48,214 nucleotides of DNA from an uncultured Alphaproteobacteria bacterium (GTDB taxonomy: Bacteria; Pseudomonadota; Alphaproteobacteria; Methylaequorales; Methylaequoraceae), in assembly GCA_902526865.1 (NCBI GenBank), contig CABZMK010000010.1, positions 1 to 48,214 of the forward strand, read 5' to 3'. The position numbers were made by a program, and so were the translations under genes. Positions within the stretch are counted from its first letter, which is position 1. Every line of letters begins with the position of its first letter. Of this stretch, positions 48,101 to 48,214 are shown in pieces. The notes beneath the pieces were generated by a model. It saw only the letters and a program-made list of their open reading frames with translations, was not told the DNA's origin and made no database searches.

Positions 48101-48214
48101 CAGGCGGACTCGGAACAACCTCATCAGCGAATGTGGCTGCCTACAATTTAGTTAATACTAGTCAAGGAACATTAACTTTAGCAAATGGACCATCTGGAGC
48201 AAACCAAGGATTGG
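42193..48214 (+). CDS. Giant filamentous haemagglutinin-like TpsA exoprotein 2 (3' end outside window)
   Basis: Open for more than 2000 codons to the window edge. The signal peptide is best read from Met13 (MKGRSFLLTLALSSSLSVSIA); the first 12 residues may be an extension. The TPS domain follows with MPTGASVQSGNVEI, NWDSFSIHDKGRVDFNMP and NPNGVM, matching TpsA1. After a beta-helix and a Pro-rich linker (about residues 540-590), LLLDPRDIYV parallels LLLDPKNITV of TpsA1, but the PA14-like domain is missing. From 44926 on there are about 12 YDG/MBG-like repeats. AGGAGG ends only two bases before the ATG at 42193; ATG 42229 is an alternative. The client of TpsB2; an adhesin or surface fibre is likely, a toxin tip cannot be excluded. 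Confidence 0.88.
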   Translation, partial: MVIAVNYLKLIEMKGRSFLLTLALSSSLSVSIAGEMPTGASVQSGNVEITGKNTNHLIIEQSANKSIINWDSFSIHDKGRVDFNMPSSISSSLNRVTGSTPSSIAGQLNSNGKVLIINPNGVMITKSGIVKTGSFTASTLDINNEDFLKDKMNFIGNGKSKSVQNNGKIIIGDKGYGALFGGQISNAGIVSARLGKIAIGAGEKITLDFVGDGLMSVSVPSEKLGSIKDINGNTLKSLISNTGLLKANGGIIKLSAATAKSLSRSSVNIGSSGVIIARSVNDKTGKVVIGSSTNNKIKIAGKIDVSGHKSITPSGTIIVRGRSVTHNGKIFARGGTGGKVNIISKDTLKLDGSIFAQGTKEKGGSVLFLSEKSISSTSKTVVDVSGANKGGRIRSLAKTTNTSSGTFKSNSEGGKGGNIDLTGDSVEISNAKIEAAGNLMGGKVRIGGDYLGGQDLTIMDNKNVYGFVSRFGDQPSIQNSKQTIVKADTIIDVSSKKGQGGTAVVWSDQMTDFEGKINARGAEIAASTTVVTADKSTYKSSKGPPILTIKTKLEPIESTVDPPPKQVIQLSRNQIKSQVDPPPPKIFDKGGGFVEISSKNYLKRANIAGVSLNGGTLLLDPRDIYVRDSSLSGYTLTSNLNDIDSFNDGTNAFYQVNSSTIETALTAGTNVILQARQDIFVQSDIIATGSSGGDLTLNAGVDINISADITTANGDLNLIANNASVTSRGTEHSDIDVTSTVNLGTGNLNITLGNVSSGDSNNVHLGNATINANNITLTDSGTGSNTSRVSILGDFNASSAINVTSTNKRINVGGASLTANGAGTAVDITSKYLSGNGSVSTPNGIWRAINTDTSSNGARFGGFTGDFIQYGYSSGDLIQGTGSGLLSAYDPGNLTRIYNVFSSTSYHLTKEYDGTNSTASASFNTSSPSVTGASGASIPTGLTVTLNSPTFTYDNVNQGNQQVSADAAYTITSKSHTNFTNIFGLSTSATAATLTGRISRKNIQIQGEKYYDATTDILAAPDSAGFGGLEVIGLVAGEDLQFTAGTDNFFTMVADPADTYTTFTMSNISLTNGNGSGGVAGDPNNYNVTSTAFRIKPRPLKVKLTKQYDTNATFDSDDTVFFEYPTMGSPPNNSATRTGVFNETLALSGTGTISGGATDVGTSYVVTGMSLADGFGAASNYSINGNVEADITQKVVNLSGQRADNSSTSVAGSIMTVETGTSQTLTASGFGTAAQSNPGVGITVNASSPGISLVSGTGTASNYTLTGGTHTVDITATSPYITGTRTYDASTAIAAAILSFVDPSNPSANVTISGSGTASSANVGNSVSITNANIGSLSLGGSDAGSYDINTIAINGYLNVSITPKLVNLGGTRLYDGTVNAANTDLSVSSGTVGSETLTLTGTGTLNAGGVGNRTINNTGNLALGNGSNGGIGSNYTLDGGTHSMTINPLPLTITGTKVYDGDNEVHSNTSEAQIQNIVSGENVLFSGFARSDSEDVGTNINIGTINTWALSDQTHAASNYTFTGGNLKIDITQREIKLTGTKTYDGNTDAVGSSITRMEAQGTYSAPGSSSNTSPFSTGLVSGGVTYFLPVNVADGHSSRETLTINGTGTANSKDVSSANILSGNGTLALADGSNGGKASNYKITLSSGNHAYTVTQTSLGLSGSKVYDGTDVVLASELSTITGLIGSETVVTGSQTTTSGSTATKKNVANNVTITSHASGITLADGSNGGLATNYTLTGGTHQVNITKAPVTIGLTKQYDGTTNASSNATDSNTTESYSGLVGSETLTLTGQGSVASKNVSGSTQSVTLGTIALGDQAGATTSSGGLASNYNLTSAALSINKKVLNSNSSRIYNATTAASAGDITLTNQVSGESLQLSNAAATSNANVGSYSISDLSGIAISDEAGASASSGALAANYTLTGGTHTFAINRKSVNITGTRQYDGTTNIAAVDISAITDTVNSEVLTMSGGLGTTSSANVAAYNLVNTSQGTLTLANGPSGANQGL
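44926..48214 (+). repeat. YDG/MBG-type protein repeat array in tpsA2
   Basis: In-frame Tyr-Asp-Gly-like motifs begin at 44926, 45226, 45514, 46051, 46315, 46570, 46825, 47197, 47473, 47755 and 48022, with a decayed one near 45799. Spacing is 252-372 bases (84-124 residues). Units share the pattern (L/I)xGTKxYDGTT ... GSETLTLTGTGT ... ASNYTLTGGTH. They are diverged at the DNA level, so this is a protein repeat rather than an exact DNA repeat. It continues past the window. Confidence 0.88.

Noticed and set aside
1-48214. CRISPR arrays, insertion sequences, prophage or rRNA genes
   Set aside because: No regularly spaced exact repeats with unique spacers, no transposase or integrase, no phage structural genes and no rRNA sequence were seen.

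Overview
The window is an AT-rich, densely packed chromosomal stretch from an alphaproteobacterium. Gene families and gene neighbourhoods support this: hisB-DUF2628-hisH-hisA-hisF-hisE, timA-mltA-smr beside secB, hemE-hemH-hemJ-rho, coaE-aroE-maf, and mnmE-mnmG-rsmG-parA-parB. Short intergenic gaps, many 4- and 14-base gene overlaps and complete histidine and late-haem pathway segments suggest a streamlined, free-living (plausibly marine) lineage. I cannot name the order or genus from sequence alone.

Layout. 1-4193 (+): the tail of a ThiE/TenI-like gene, then leuS-lptE-holA. 4138-6231 (-): coaE-aroE-maf. 6232-6444: a gene-free gap with three near-consensus DnaA boxes beside hemE, the best candidate for oriC because alphaproteobacterial origins (Caulobacter, Rickettsia) lie at hemE. 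6445-10967 (+): hemE-hemH-hemJ-rho-xthA. 10964-14737 (-): the his operon ending in a HIT-family gene. 14809-16667 (+): hslVU. 16657-18856 (-): smr-mltA-timA. 18939-19397 (+): secB. 19474-20719 (-): an unrecognised coiled-coil protein, a broken cyclic-nucleotide-binding gene and tRNA-Gly(GCC). 20826-21969 (+): LON-domain protein, Trm112-like protein, DUF971 protein. 21950-23140 (-): a UbiH/Coq6-type hydroxylase. 23192-26892 (+): ftsK, a double-BON lipoprotein and gshB. 26952-27617 (-): dnaQ.

The accessory part is 27.7-48.2 kb. Two paralogous two-partner secretion loci (TpsB transporter followed by a large filamentous-haemagglutinin-like TpsA) point away from each other and bracket the core block mnmE-mnmG-rsmG-parA-parB. 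TpsA1 (27753-31895, -) carries a PA14/GLEYA-like lectin fold; TpsA2 (42193 to beyond the window, +) carries about a dozen YDG/MBG-type repeats. Perfect DnaA boxes (TTATCCACA) lie upstream of both tpsB genes, and parS sites lie in the mnmG start and in rsmG. Between parB and tpsB2 there is a decayed second copy of dnaQ (about 39870-40120; 115 of 144 aligned bases identical by hand count to the intact gene), which ties the two loci together by duplication.

The parts most worth following are the pair of TPS loci with DnaA-box upstream regions around the partitioning cluster, the dnaQ relic, the hemE-adjacent origin candidate, and the degraded cNMP-binding gene.
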